Assembly (NCBI GenBank): GCA_903830655.1
Contig: CAIKUQ010000005.1
Coordinates: 1 to 64,000, forward strand
From: an uncultured Actinomycetes bacterium
GTDB taxonomy: Bacteria; Actinomycetota; Acidimicrobiia; Acidimicrobiales; RAAP-2
Direction of reading: 5' to 3'
DNA length: 64,000 nt
Translations under genes and position numbers: made by a program
Notes under the pieces: model-generated
Told to the model about the DNA's origin: nothing
Seen by the model: only the letters and a program-made list of their open reading frames with translations
The model's database searches: none
In this document: positions 34,436-47,015 of the stretch, in pieces
How positions within the stretch are numbered: position 1 is the stretch's first letter
Layout: every line of letters starts with the position of its first letter

Positions 34436-35800
34436 ATGCCCTTTATTGCCACGAATCCAGCCAACGGCAAAGTACTTGCCGAATACCCCGCCTTCAGCGC
34501 CGCTGAGGTTGAGAGTGCACTCGCCGAAGCACAGTCCGGGTACGAAACCTGGTCGGCCATGAGCTTCGCCGATCGCGCCACGCTGATGGTTCGCGCCGCT
34601 GAACTCCTCGAGAGTGAAATTCCCGTAGTCGCCGAGTTAATGACCAGCGAGATGGGTAAAACCTTCGCGGCCGCCAAAGGTGAGGCTGCCAAGTGTGCGA
34701 TGAGCATGCGCTACTACGCCGAGCACGCCGAAGAACTATTGACCGAACAGATTATTAAGACCAGTGGATCTCGCTCGGGAGTTCGTTATGAGCCAGTTGG
34801 CGTTATTTTTGCCGTTATGCCCTGGAACTTTCCGCTGTGGCAAGTCATTCGTATGGCCGCCCCGACCATCATGGCTGGAAACGCAGTTGCCTTTAAGCAC
34901 GCTCCCAATGTCCCGGGTTGTGCGCTCTACATGCACGACCTCTTTATTCGATCCGGCTTCCCCAAAGGAGTGCTTCGCAACATGTTTGTGGAAGTCGAAC
35001 AGGTGGCTGACATCATCGCCGACGACCGTATCGTGGGAGTATCCCTTACTGGTTCTGAGCGCGCTGGTCGAAGCATCGCGGCGGTAGCTGGACAAAACCT
35101 GAAAAAGGTTCTCCTCGAGCTCGGCGGTTCGGATCCCTTCATCGTGGCCTCCTCGGCGGACATGGATCACACGATTCCACTGGCCGTTACCGCGCGAGTT
35201 CAAAACAACGGACAGGCCTGTATTGCTTCGAAGCGCTACATCGTCGTACAAGAACGCGCCGAAGAGTTCATCGAAAAGTTCACTGCCGCCATGGCCGCGG
35301 TGCCCGTCGGTGACCCACTGTCGCCCGAAACAGTCGTTGGACCACTGGTAAATAAGTCGCAGCTCGACATTTTGACCCGCCAGGTCAAAGAGTCAGTTGC
35401 CAAGGGCGCCAAGATCTTGACCGGTGGTGCCCCACTGGGGGGTGAGGGTTTCTACTTCCCCCCAACGGTGTTGGTGGATACCGCTATGGATTCTCCAGCG
35501 AACTGTGAAGAACTCTTTGGGCCGGTGGCCGTTATTCACGTCGTCAAGGACCTTGACGAGGCCATCACGCTGGCCAACGATATTCCGTGGGGCCTCGGTG
35601 GATCAATCTGGGCGACCGACGACGCAGAAATTGAAAAGGCCATAAACGGCATTGACGCCGGCATGGTGTTCGCGAACGCGGTCGTGGTTTCGATGCCCGA
35701 GTTACCCTTTGGTGGCACTAAGCAGTCTGGCTTTGGTCGTGAACTCACCGCTTTTGGTATGCGCGAATTCACCAACCAGAAGTCCTACTTCGTCGCGTGA
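34436..35800 (+). CDS. gabD: succinate-semialdehyde dehydrogenase
   Basis: NAD(P)-dependent aldehyde dehydrogenase, 454 residues, of the GabD1 group. Features: VMPWNFPLWQVIRMAAPTIMAGN, LELGGSDPFIVASSAD (general base Glu), the catalytic Cys in NNGQACIASKRYIV, and LPFGGTKQSGFGRELTAFG at the end. The reaction is succinate semialdehyde to succinate, the last step of GABA breakdown. It could follow the putrescine-to-GABA genes at 19-25 kb, but no GABA transaminase is obvious here other than the class III enzyme. It overlaps the next gene by 4 bp. Confidence 0.88.
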   Translation: MPFIATNPANGKVLAEYPAFSAAEVESALAEAQSGYETWSAMSFADRATLMVRAAELLESEIPVVAELMTSEMGKTFAAAKGEAAKCAMSMRYYAEHAEELLTEQIIKTSGSRSGVRYEPVGVIFAVMPWNFPLWQVIRMAAPTIMAGNAVAFKHAPNVPGCALYMHDLFIRSGFPKGVLRNMFVEVEQVADIIADDRIVGVSLTGSERAGRSIAAVAGQNLKKVLLELGGSDPFIVASSADMDHTIPLAVTARVQNNGQACIASKRYIVVQERAEEFIEKFTAAMAAVPVGDPLSPETVVGPLVNKSQLDILTRQVKESVAKGAKILTGGAPLGGEGFYFPPTVLVDTAMDSPANCEELFGPVAVIHVVKDLDEAITLANDIPWGLGGSIWATDDAEIEKAINGIDAGMVFANAVVVSMPELPFGGTKQSGFGRELTAFGMREFTNQKSYFVA

Positions 35801-36954
35801 GCCTGTACTACTTCGATCACGCCGCCTCGGCTCCCCGTCGCGACGAAGTGTCCGAAGCGATGGCGCCCTTTCAACACGGGGTCGTTGGCAATCCGAGCGG
35901 CATGCACAAAGCGGCGCGCGAGGCGCGCCGAGTAATTGAAGACGCCCGCGACCAAATCGCCGCCTTTGTTGGTGCCGCACCGGGACAGGTGGTCTTCACC
36001 GGCGGGGGAACTGAATCCTGTCACATGGCAATTGCCGGAGCAGCGAATGCCTACCGACGAGCTCATGGGACGGCCCACCTCATCACATCGGCGATTGAGC
36101 ACCACGCCGTCATGGACTGCGTCACCACTCTGCAACGCGACTACCCAACTCTCACCCACGACGAACTTGGCGTGGATGGAGATGGGGTCATCCGACTCGA
36201 CGAACTCGCACGACTGGTCAAAGCAGAGACCGCTGTCGTTTCGGTGATGAATGCCAATAACGAAACTGGTGTCATTCAACCGCTGCACGCCTTGGCTCAA
36301 ACCTTGCGAGAAATCAACCCGGAGATTGTCACCCACACCGATGCGGTAGCGGCGGCTCCGTGGTTGGACTTGGCGGAGAGCACCAAAGAGATTGATCTCG
36401 TTTCTCTGTGCGCACACAAAATTGGGGGACCAGTTAACGCGGGTGCGCTCATCATTCGCCGAGCCCTCCCCTTCGACGCGATTATCCCCGGTGGGGGACA
36501 AGAACGTGGTCAACGTGGAGGCACCGTGGACGTGGCCGCAGCGGTGGGACTGGCTTGCGCCACTCAACTCATCTCGAGAGAACGGGCACAAGCCATCAGC
36601 AAAGTGACGGCCTTTCAGCGTCAATTAGGTGACGCGTTGGCCGCAATCCCCGGATGTTTCGTGACCGCACCGAGTGCGAACAAACTCCCCGGTACCGTCC
36701 ACGTCACCTTTGAGGGTATTGCCAGTGACGAATTGCTCTTCTTGTTGGACCACGCCGGTATCTGCGCTTCGGCGGCGGCGAGCTGCTCTTCGGGAGCGGC
36801 TAAACCGAGTCATGTTCTCGACGCCATGGGAGTGAGTGACGCCCGGGCTCGTGGATCCTTGCGACTTTCAATGGGTATTGAGACAACCCAAGCTGAAGTG
36901 GACTATGTGATCGCCAATGTTGCGAGAATCGCTACCCAATTGACCTCGGCCTAG
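35797..36954 (+). CDS. cysteine desulfurase (IscS/NifS-like)
   Basis: PLP enzyme, 385 residues, that releases sulfur from cysteine as a persulfide. Features: YYFDHAASAPRRDEV, FTGGGTESCHMAIAGA, IEHHAVMD, PLP lysine in SLCAHKIGGP, and the sulfur-carrying Cys in a Ser-rich loop near SAAASCSSGAAKPSHVL. GTG start overlapping the gabD stop as GTGA. It sits directly before mnmA, so it most likely supplies sulfur for tRNA 2-thiouridine; Fe-S assembly is also possible. Confidence 0.93.
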   Translation: MSLYYFDHAASAPRRDEVSEAMAPFQHGVVGNPSGMHKAAREARRVIEDARDQIAAFVGAAPGQVVFTGGGTESCHMAIAGAANAYRRAHGTAHLITSAIEHHAVMDCVTTLQRDYPTLTHDELGVDGDGVIRLDELARLVKAETAVVSVMNANNETGVIQPLHALAQTLREINPEIVTHTDAVAAAPWLDLAESTKEIDLVSLCAHKIGGPVNAGALIIRRALPFDAIIPGGGQERGQRGGTVDVAAAVGLACATQLISRERAQAISKVTAFQRQLGDALAAIPGCFVTAPSANKLPGTVHVTFEGIASDELLFLLDHAGICASAAASCSSGAAKPSHVLDAMGVSDARARGSLRLSMGIETTQAEVDYVIANVARIATQLTSA

Positions 36955-36983
36955 CCTGCTCCCCAAACTGGCAAACTAGAGCT

Positions 36984-40069
<3,086 letters not shown>

Positions 40070-40094
40070 GGAAACGATAAAGAGGTATTTGACT

Positions 40095-41984
40095 ATGTCC
40101 GCATCAACGTTCTCCGCAGGACACGTACTCGCGAAGCGCTACCAGATTCAGCAACTTATTGAAGTCGGCATGACGGCCGAGGTGTATCTCGCCGAGGACC
40201 TGTCCTTGCACCGCACGATTGTGGTGAAGGTGCTCTTGCCAGAACTGGCGGCCCACAATGATGTGCGCAATGAGTTCCGTGATCACATTGTGCGCGGAGC
40301 AACGCTGAGCCACCCGAGCATCGCAAAAATCTTTGATGGGGGCCAAGACGCCGGTGCCTACTTCATGGTTACTGAATATTTGCCGGGCGGTTCACTCGCA
40401 GATTTGATGAGTGGTGGAAAAGTCCTCTCGGTGGCGGATGCCGCAAAAATTGGCCATGACGTGGCTTCGGCCCTGGACTACCTCGCGCGAGAAGGCTTCA
40501 CGCTCGGTACTTTGACTCCCGCCAAGTTGCTGTTTGACCAAGATGGCAATATCCGCATTGCTGATGTTGCGTTAGCGGGTCTAGCGGACAATTATCGTCA
40601 CGACTTCACCTTGAACCAAGTGCGCTACCTGAGCCCCGAACAGGCACAGGGCCTCGCCGCTACCGACAAGAGTGACGTATACGCATTAGCCCTCATTATC
40701 TTTGAAGCACTGACCGGCGAACACGCCTTCCCCGGTAATTCTGCCGAGCAGGTTTTGCGCGATCGCATTGCTGCACCAATTCCGGCCCGTGCCGAGCTCG
40801 GCACTCTAGATATGGTTCTGGCCCAGGCCACCGTCCCCGACCCCACCATGCGCATTGATGCCTCGCAGCTCGAGCAACGCCTTTCGGGGATTGTGGAAAC
40901 CATTCCTTCGTATTCCGAAATTCCGGCCGATGGTTCGAGCCAGCCCTACGACTGGGGTTTCGAAGAAGATGAGCAGGTACCAGCCTTTGATGAGGCCGTA
41001 CCGACTTTTGATGAGTCGGTGCCCGCACCATTTAAAGTCCGCGAACTGCCAGACCGTGGCGCCTCAATTGGATTTAATCCTGATGCGGTTCAAATATCGG
41101 GCGGCCGTCGCGCACGCGACGTCGTAAGCACTCGCGAGTTCCAGCCCATCGAGGATGATCGCGACCAAATCCTCAAAGCGCCCGCGGCGCCTCGTGGTCG
41201 ACGCGTTGACCAAGACTTTGCTTCGGTAAGTCGTCCTCGTGGTTCACGGCGTGCATTGGTGCTCGCGAGCATTGTAATTATTGTTTTGCTGGTCGCCGGG
41301 GGAGGCGTATTCGTTACCGGCATGCTCTCATCAAAGACCACCATTCCATCTCTGGTTGGTAAATCAATGACGCAGGCGAGCAAAATTACTACGAAGGCGG
41401 GCGTGACTTTGACGGTCACCAGCCACCGGCACTCCTCTTCGGTGCCGATGAACGACATCATCAGTCAAACTCCTAGCTCGGGCGCCAACTCGAAGTCAGT
41501 CAGTGTGGTTGTTTCCGATGGCCCGATTATGACGACTATCCCGACGGGAATTAAGGGTCTGGATTGTGCGGCCGCTACGGCAAAACTTTCCAAAGTTGGT
41601 CTGAGCGCCACCTGTCCCAGCACCCAGCACATCGCCAGTGCCACAGTCCCACTTGGACGCGTGGCGGAGCTTCTCTACAACTCCAGCGTCAATCCGGTTT
41701 CGGTGCCCGCTGGATCGAGTGTAATTCTGGCGCTCTCCTCCGGCAAGGCCGCTGGTGGGGGGACCACCACCACCACAACCACGACGGTCGCGGGGCCGAA
41801 GGTGCCGAATTTCGTGGGAATGTCACCGACTCAGGTCAACGCCCTGTCGGTTTCATCGGGTTACTACTACCACACCGTTGGCGTACACGCGGGAACTAAC
41901 GGGTGGACGAAGGTGCTGAGCCAGAGCCCAGCAGCGGGAACTTCACTGCAAAAGTCCAGCGTCGTTACCCTGAACGTTAACTAA
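40095..41984 (+). CDS. PASTA-domain Ser/Thr protein kinase homolog, probable pseudokinase
   Basis: About 629 residues, with the layout of PknB/StkP: cytosolic kinase-like domain (about 10-270), acidic/charged linker, one membrane helix (about 387-411) and three extracellular PASTA-like repeats, the last two separated by a Thr-rich linker. The kinase domain is degenerate. The Gly loop reads EVGMTAEVYLA; the ATP lysine remains in IVVKVLL; the catalytic HRDxKPxN loop is replaced by GTLTPAK (about 40500-40532), losing the catalytic Asp; DFG reads DVA. It should not phosphorylate by the usual mechanism and may instead sense cell wall fragments and act as a scaffold. ATG 40095 is chosen; a start two codons earlier is possible. 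Confidence 0.88.
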   Translation: MSASTFSAGHVLAKRYQIQQLIEVGMTAEVYLAEDLSLHRTIVVKVLLPELAAHNDVRNEFRDHIVRGATLSHPSIAKIFDGGQDAGAYFMVTEYLPGGSLADLMSGGKVLSVADAAKIGHDVASALDYLAREGFTLGTLTPAKLLFDQDGNIRIADVALAGLADNYRHDFTLNQVRYLSPEQAQGLAATDKSDVYALALIIFEALTGEHAFPGNSAEQVLRDRIAAPIPARAELGTLDMVLAQATVPDPTMRIDASQLEQRLSGIVETIPSYSEIPADGSSQPYDWGFEEDEQVPAFDEAVPTFDESVPAPFKVRELPDRGASIGFNPDAVQISGGRRARDVVSTREFQPIEDDRDQILKAPAAPRGRRVDQDFASVSRPRGSRRALVLASIVIIVLLVAGGGVFVTGMLSSKTTIPSLVGKSMTQASKITTKAGVTLTVTSHRHSSSVPMNDIISQTPSSGANSKSVSVVVSDGPIMTTIPTGIKGLDCAAATAKLSKVGLSATCPSTQHIASATVPLGRVAELLYNSSVNPVSVPAGSSVILALSSGKAAGGGTTTTTTTTVAGPKVPNFVGMSPTQVNALSVSSGYYYHTVGVHAGTNGWTKVLSQSPAAGTSLQKSSVVTLNVN

Positions 41985-42050
41985 CCGGAGAAGATTCCCG
42001 AGAGCGAGGGTAGGCTAGAGCCTCAAACCGTTCGAGAAGAGTCCACCAAC

Positions 42051-42353
42051 ATGAGTAGCCCCCTCTCTAGAGATGAGGTCGCCAAGGTCGCGAAATTGGC
42101 ACGTTTGCGCATCACCGATGCCGAACTTGAACAATTCACTGAACAACTTGGCCAAATCCTCGAGCACGCGAATGACATGACCTCGCTGAACCTCGCTGAG
42201 GTAGAGCCCACTGGTCATCCCTTTGGCCTGATCAATGTCATGCGCGAAGACGAGGTGCGCCCCTCACTGGATCGCGATGCCGTCTTATCGCAAGCGCCCG
42301 ACGCCTTCGAGGGCCGATTCGGAGTGCCCCGCATTATGGGAGAAGCACCGTGA
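42051..42353 (+). CDS. gatC: Asp/Glu-tRNA amidotransferase subunit C
   Basis: 100-residue small subunit of GatCAB, which converts Glu-tRNA(Gln) and Asp-tRNA(Asn) to the correct amides. Typical start LSRDEVAKVAKLARLRITDAELEQFTEQLGQILEH and C-terminal LRDD-like MREDEVRPSLDRD. It wraps the A-B interface. AGAAG precedes the ATG. It overlaps gatA by 4 bp. Confidence 0.96.
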   Translation: MSSPLSRDEVAKVAKLARLRITDAELEQFTEQLGQILEHANDMTSLNLAEVEPTGHPFGLINVMREDEVRPSLDRDAVLSQAPDAFEGRFGVPRIMGEAP

Positions 42354-43771
42354 AGCACGCCATCGATATTGCCGCAGCGGTTAATGCTAAAGAGAGCAGC
42401 GCGAGTGCCGAACTCGCGACCTCTCTGGCAGTCATCGCCGAAAAAAATGAAGCAATTAACGCATTCTTATTTGTTGACACTGACGGCGCGAAATCTTTTG
42501 CCGCCACGGTTGACGAGCGCATCGCCAAGGGTGAGCAGTTGCCGCTAGCTGGTGTGCCAGTCGCAATCAAAGACAACCTCTGTCAGACGGGCGTGCCAAC
42601 GACCTGTTCATCAAAAATTCTTGCCGACTGGCGTCCGCCCTACACCGCAACGGTCGTAGAACGCCTGATTGCTGCCGGAGCAATCCCCGTAGGTAAGACC
42701 AACTTGGATGAGTTCGCGATGGGCTCTTCAACTGAGACCTCCGCCTTTGGACCAACCAAGAACCCCTTGGACCTGTCACGAGTTCCGGGCGGCTCCTCGG
42801 GTGGATCGGCGGCCGCCGTTGCCGCGGAGATGACGCCCATCTCGTTGGGGTCGGACACGGGTGGTTCGATTCGTCAACCCGCCGCACTCTGTGGTCTCGT
42901 GGGCATCAAACCCACCTACGGCCTCGTCTCTCGCTACGGTCTGATTGCCTTTGCCTCTTCGCTCGATCAAGTTGGCCCCTTCGCCAAAACTGTTACCGAC
43001 GCCGCACTGGTTCTCGAGGTCATTGCGGGCCATGACCCGATGGATTCAACCTCATTACCCGAGCCCGCGCCATCACTGGTCGCTCACGTCAATGACGGGG
43101 TTGTGGGCAAGCGAATTGCCCTGGTCAAGGAACTCTACGAAGGCGCCGACGAAGAGGTGGTCGCTTCGGTGAAGAATGCCGTTGCCGCCCTCGAGGCCGC
43201 CGGAGCCACCATTATTGAACTCTCCATCCCCGAACTCCGATTGGGTCTTAGTGCCTACTACTTAATTGCCCCAGCGGAAGCTTCGAGCAACCTCGCTCGG
43301 TACGACGGTGTGCGCTTCGGACTTCGCGAAGAGGGCGACGATGTAACTGAAATGTACGAAGCTACTCGTACCGCCGGCTTCGGCGCCGAAGTTAAACGCC
43401 GCATCATGCTCGGAACCTACGCTCTCTCGGCCGGTTACTTTGATGCGTATTACGGACAGGCGCTCAAGGTGCGCACACAAATGATCAAAGCTTTTGCCAA
43501 AGCCTACGAGCAGGCGGACATGCTGATTGGGGCAACCACGCCGACGGTTGCCTTCGAATTCGGTTCCAAAACCTCAAATCCAATGGCTATGTACCTTTCG
43601 GACGTCTTCACGATTCCGACCAACTTGGCTGGCGATGCCGCCGTTTCCGTGCCCTTTGGAACGGGGGAGAACAACCTGCCGATTGGTGTTCAGATCCTCG
43701 GACCTGGTCGAAGTGAAGCTACCCTGCTCGCCGCCGCGCGGGTGCTGGAAATTGCGGACGGTCGAGCATGA
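42350..43771 (+). CDS. gatA: Asp/Glu-tRNA amidotransferase subunit A
   Basis: Amidase that frees ammonia from glutamine; 473 residues. The Ser-cisSer-Lys triad is in PVAIKDNLC (Lys), VPGGSSGGSAAAVAAEM (Ser/cis-Ser) and SLGSDTGGSIRQPAALCG. GTG start overlapping gatC; ends overlapping gatB as ATGA, so the three are coupled. Confidence 0.97.
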   Translation: MKHAIDIAAAVNAKESSASAELATSLAVIAEKNEAINAFLFVDTDGAKSFAATVDERIAKGEQLPLAGVPVAIKDNLCQTGVPTTCSSKILADWRPPYTATVVERLIAAGAIPVGKTNLDEFAMGSSTETSAFGPTKNPLDLSRVPGGSSGGSAAAVAAEMTPISLGSDTGGSIRQPAALCGLVGIKPTYGLVSRYGLIAFASSLDQVGPFAKTVTDAALVLEVIAGHDPMDSTSLPEPAPSLVAHVNDGVVGKRIALVKELYEGADEEVVASVKNAVAALEAAGATIIELSIPELRLGLSAYYLIAPAEASSNLARYDGVRFGLREEGDDVTEMYEATRTAGFGAEVKRRIMLGTYALSAGYFDAYYGQALKVRTQMIKAFAKAYEQADMLIGATTPTVAFEFGSKTSNPMAMYLSDVFTIPTNLAGDAAVSVPFGTGENNLPIGVQILGPGRSEATLLAAARVLEIADGRA

Positions 43772-45195
43772 CCTTGCCAAACGGATGGGAAATGGTGGTG
43801 GGACTTGAGGTCCACTCCGAACTAAAGACCGCAACGAAGATGTTCTGTGGATGTGCGAACTCTTTTGGTTCCGAGCCGAACACGAATGTCTGCCCCGTGT
43901 GCTTGGGACTACCGGGGTCATTGCCAGTGCTCAACCAGATGGCGGTCGAACTAGCAATGGCCATTGGCGTTGCACTGCACTGCACCATTGCACCGTCGAC
44001 CTTTCACCGCAAGAACTACTTCTATCCGGATATGCCTAAGGACTTCCAGATTTCGCAGTACGACCTGCCAATTAATTCCCGGGGATATCTCGATCTCCCC
44101 GATGGAACTCAAGTAAGCGTTGAGCGTGCCCACCTCGAAGAGGACACCGGAAAGTCGACCCACCTGGGTGGCTCTGGACGTATTCACGGCGCCGACCACT
44201 CATTAGTTGACTACAACCGTTCGGGCGTGCCCCTGGTGGAAATTGTTTCGGGCCCCGATATTCGTTCCTCGGCGCAAGCTCGCGCCTACGCCTCTGAGCT
44301 CCGTGGCATTTTGATTGCCACTGGTGCATCTGATGGGCGCATGGAAGAAGGCTCGATGCGCATTGACGCGAACGTCTCGGTTCGCAAGGCGGGAGCGCCT
44401 TTTGGAACGCGATGCGAAATCAAAAATCTGAACTCACTTCGTTCGCTGCAACGGGCCATTGATTACGAAGCGCTTCGCCAGACCGAAGTTCTCGATGAGG
44501 GCGGGACGATCCGTCAGGAAACTCGCCACTGGGATGAGAATCGAGGCGAGACCTCAACGATGCGCACCAAAGAAGAGGCTGAGGACTATCGGTACTTCCG
44601 CGAACCCGATTTGGTTGAACTCGACCCCGACCAAGCTTGGCAAGATCGAGTTCGCGCCGCACTGCCCCCAATGCCCGCCGCTCGCCGTGCCCGACTCGAA
44701 GGCCTGGTCAGTGATCTCTCTGACGCTCAACGAGACGCCATTGGCACCGTTGTTGAACTCGACCTCGACCACTTCGTTATCGCCGCATCTGAGGCTAAGG
44801 CGGATGTCTCGGTGGCTCTGGCTCGATCGGCGAACGAAATCGCAGCCGGGATTGAACATGTCGACAAACTCAGTGTTGAGAATTTCGTAACCACTGTTGC
44901 CATGGAGCAAAAGGGTGAGTTGTCAGCCACCCAGGCTAAGAAGGTTTTGGGCGTACTGCTCGAAAGCGGGGGAGACCCTGGCGCCATTGCCAAGTCACTC
45001 GGATTTGAACAATTGGGCGAAGGAGCCCTAGGCGAGCTCGTGGCCACGTGCATCGAGGAAAACCCTTCTGAATGGGCGCGGTACCGAGAGGGTGATGAGA
45101 AGCTTTCACAGTTCTTCATTGGGCTGATCATGAAACTCACCAAGGGCCAGGCCAATGGAAAAGCCGTTATCGCTGAGTTACAGCGACGCAAATAG
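43768..45195 (+). CDS. gatB: Asp/Glu-tRNA amidotransferase subunit B
   Basis: Kinase/amidotransferase subunit, 475 residues. The N-terminus has GLEVHSELKTATKMFCGC and NVCPVCLGLPGSLP with the Cys residues of the zinc site; YPDMPKDFQISQYDLPI and HLEEDTGKSTH form the active-site cradle. The C-terminal YqeY-like helical domain binds the tRNA elbow. Presence of GatCAB means Gln-tRNA (and possibly Asn-tRNA) is made indirectly. Confidence 0.97.
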   Translation: MTLPNGWEMVVGLEVHSELKTATKMFCGCANSFGSEPNTNVCPVCLGLPGSLPVLNQMAVELAMAIGVALHCTIAPSTFHRKNYFYPDMPKDFQISQYDLPINSRGYLDLPDGTQVSVERAHLEEDTGKSTHLGGSGRIHGADHSLVDYNRSGVPLVEIVSGPDIRSSAQARAYASELRGILIATGASDGRMEEGSMRIDANVSVRKAGAPFGTRCEIKNLNSLRSLQRAIDYEALRQTEVLDEGGTIRQETRHWDENRGETSTMRTKEEAEDYRYFREPDLVELDPDQAWQDRVRAALPPMPAARRARLEGLVSDLSDAQRDAIGTVVELDLDHFVIAASEAKADVSVALARSANEIAAGIEHVDKLSVENFVTTVAMEQKGELSATQAKKVLGVLLESGGDPGAIAKSLGFEQLGEGALGELVATCIEENPSEWARYREGDEKLSQFFIGLIMKLTKGQANGKAVIAELQRRK

Positions 45196-45204
45196 GCCTT
45201 CCGC

Positions 45205-45210
45205 TACATT
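45205..45210 (+). promoter_or_regulatory. -10 box TACATT of the ROK kinase gene
   Basis: TACATT ends 6 nt before the GTG at 45217, with no ribosome binding site. It suggests that the sugar locus has its own promoter just after gatB. Confidence 0.4.
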
Positions 45211-45216
45211 CTTTTG

Positions 45217-45975
45217 GTGGATAAACCCCAAATGTTTCTAGCCGTTGATATCGGAGCGACTTCGGTGAAGTTCGCGAGCGTCGGATTGGATGGCGAGTTC
45301 GCTAGCGAGGTCGGTCAAATTCCAACCCCCTACCCATGTGAGCCCACTCGAATGGTGGAACTCGTTGCCGAAATCATCTCCCGTTTTGAAGGAATGCCAG
45401 TGGGGGTGGGTTTTCCTGGAGACTTCGCCGACGGCACGGTTATTCAACCCGGCAACCTTTCTCGCCGGGCTGGTTTTGATAGCCCGATTGATCCAGACAC
45501 TCACGCGCGATGGGAAGGCTTCCCGCTGCAAAATGCATTGCGTGAAGCAACGGGAAGAACCGTGCGAGTGGTGAATGATGCGGCGATGGCCGCTATTGGC
45601 TATTCCGATGGCGAAGGACGTGAATTGACCTTCACCCTAGGAACCGGATTGGGCATTGCCTTAATCGTTGATGGGCAGTTCACCAGGATTCGCGATGTGG
45701 GATCCGAAGAGTTCAAGGACTACGGAACCTACGACGAAGTCTTGGGTGAATTCTCGCGAAACAAAGACCCCGAGGCGTGGCGAGCGCACCTACACGAAGC
45801 GGTGGCGGCGTTTGTTAAGGAGTTCGAAATCACCAAGGTCCACTTTGGTGGCGGTAACGCTCGGCGATTGCCAAAGAACGAATTCGACGAACTGGGAATT
45901 CCAGTCAAATTCAATGACAACAACGGTACGCTCAAGTCAGTGTTAAAACTCTTCTCCGACGAGCTTTCAAAGTAG
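45217..45975 (+). CDS. ROK family sugar kinase (polyphosphate-glucokinase-like)
   Basis: About 252 residues. The ATP/phosphate loop is AVDIGATSVKFASV; VGVGFPGDFADG, VVNDAAMAAIGY and LGTGLGIALIVDG are the usual ROK/PpgK elements, and the length fits the polyphosphate glucokinase branch. The zinc motif of longer ROK kinases is absent. TACATT 6 nt before GTG 45217 supports this start over the TTG one codon earlier. Next to the SIS-domain and chitobiose-type genes it may phosphorylate GlcNAc, glucosamine or glucose; the substrate is inferred. Confidence 0.82.
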   Translation: MDKPQMFLAVDIGATSVKFASVGLDGEFASEVGQIPTPYPCEPTRMVELVAEIISRFEGMPVGVGFPGDFADGTVIQPGNLSRRAGFDSPIDPDTHARWEGFPLQNALREATGRTVRVVNDAAMAAIGYSDGEGRELTFTLGTGLGIALIVDGQFTRIRDVGSEEFKDYGTYDEVLGEFSRNKDPEAWRAHLHEAVAAFVKEFEITKVHFGGGNARRLPKNEFDELGIPVKFNDNNGTLKSVLKLFSDELSK

Positions 45976-45989
45976 CGAGGGGCTAGCCC

Positions 45990-47015
45990 ATGTCGACAAA
46001 TTTTGAGTCGGAAATCCGTTCTCAAGGCGCAATTCTCGCCGCTCGAGCAGCTCGTTCGCAGGAGTTGGCCGAGCGGACCAAGGAATTGTGGCGCGACACC
46101 AGCTATCTCCTAGTTGCCGCACGTGGGTCGAGTGATAACGCCGCGCTGTACTTTCAATACCTTGTTGGTCAGCACGTTGGCAAAGTGGTGGCCTTAGCCA
46201 CTCCATCGTTATTTGAAAATGGCCATTCACTGGATATGAAGAATGCTGGCGTCTTAGCAATTAGCCAATCTGGCCGCTCGCCTGGCATTGTTGACGTGGT
46301 ACAGGCTGCACGCCAACAGGGTTGTCCAGTATCGGGTATTACTAATGCGGTTGATTCCCCCCTCGCGCAGAATTGCAACCTCGTTATAGGTCTTGAAGTG
46401 GGGCCCGAGTTTGCAATCGCGTCGACAAAGACCTTTACGGCTACGGCACAAACTCTGGCTCAGATGGCGAGCACCTTGGGTGAGCGTCCGCTCCCCGAGT
46501 TAGAGCGTTTTGCTTCTTATGTCGCAGCGGTAGTTGAGTTTGCTCTGAACGCCGAGCTCCCTTTGCACTTACTGAATCAAGAACGAGGTTTCACTGTTGT
46601 TGGGCGAGGCGTCGGATTCGCGGCGGCCGCAGAAATTTCATTAAAGATCCGTGAAGTAACTGGAATCAAAGCTGAGGCGTATTCGGCAGCCGATTTTGTG
46701 CATGGCCCGATCGGTGCGGACGGCCAAAATGCCGCGCTCCTGGTTGTGGTGACCGACGAAATGTCTGATGAATTGGTGGCCAAGCTGCTGGCCGACTGCT
46801 CGGCCAAGGGAATGCAGACGGTAGTTGTGCGCCCACCAAATCGCCAAGGATTCTCAGCTTCTGGGGAAATTGTGCTTCCTGAACATGCGCCTAACTGGCT
46901 GGTTCCGATGGGCCAAGTCGCCCTAGGCCAGGTTTTGGCTCTACGACTGGGTATTTTGCGAGGTCGACCCATCGATACCGCCCCTGGTTTGGCCAAAGTC
47001 ACACTTACGGCCTGA
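45990..47015 (+). CDS. SIS-domain glucosamine-6-phosphate deaminase/isomerase-like protein
   Basis: 341 residues with two SIS domains and no glutaminase domain. VAARGSSDNAALYFQYL, AISQSGRSPGIVDVV and IASTKTFTATAQTLAQM match the isomerase half of GlmS; the second domain has VVGRGVGFAAAAEISLKIREVTGIKAEAYSAADFVHGP. Stand-alone proteins of this kind (NagB-II/AgaS group) convert amino sugar phosphates to ketose phosphates with release of ammonia. It is 14 bp after the ROK kinase and ahead of the importer and hexosaminidase, which fits a role in GlcNAc use. Confidence 0.87.
   Translation: MSTNFESEIRSQGAILAARAARSQELAERTKELWRDTSYLLVAARGSSDNAALYFQYLVGQHVGKVVALATPSLFENGHSLDMKNAGVLAISQSGRSPGIVDVVQAARQQGCPVSGITNAVDSPLAQNCNLVIGLEVGPEFAIASTKTFTATAQTLAQMASTLGERPLPELERFASYVAAVVEFALNAELPLHLLNQERGFTVVGRGVGFAAAAEISLKIREVTGIKAEAYSAADFVHGPIGADGQNAALLVVVTDEMSDELVAKLLADCSAKGMQTVVVRPPNRQGFSASGEIVLPEHAPNWLVPMGQVALGQVLALRLGILRGRPIDTAPGLAKVTLTA

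Noticed and set aside
41761-41800. Thr-codon repeat as a mobile or regulatory repeat
   Set aside because: The ACC/ACA/ACG run encodes a Thr-rich linker between PASTA domains and is in frame.
40095-41984. Annotation as an active PknB Ser/Thr kinase
   Set aside because: The catalytic Asp and Asn of HRDxKPxN are missing, so I call it a probable pseudokinase instead.
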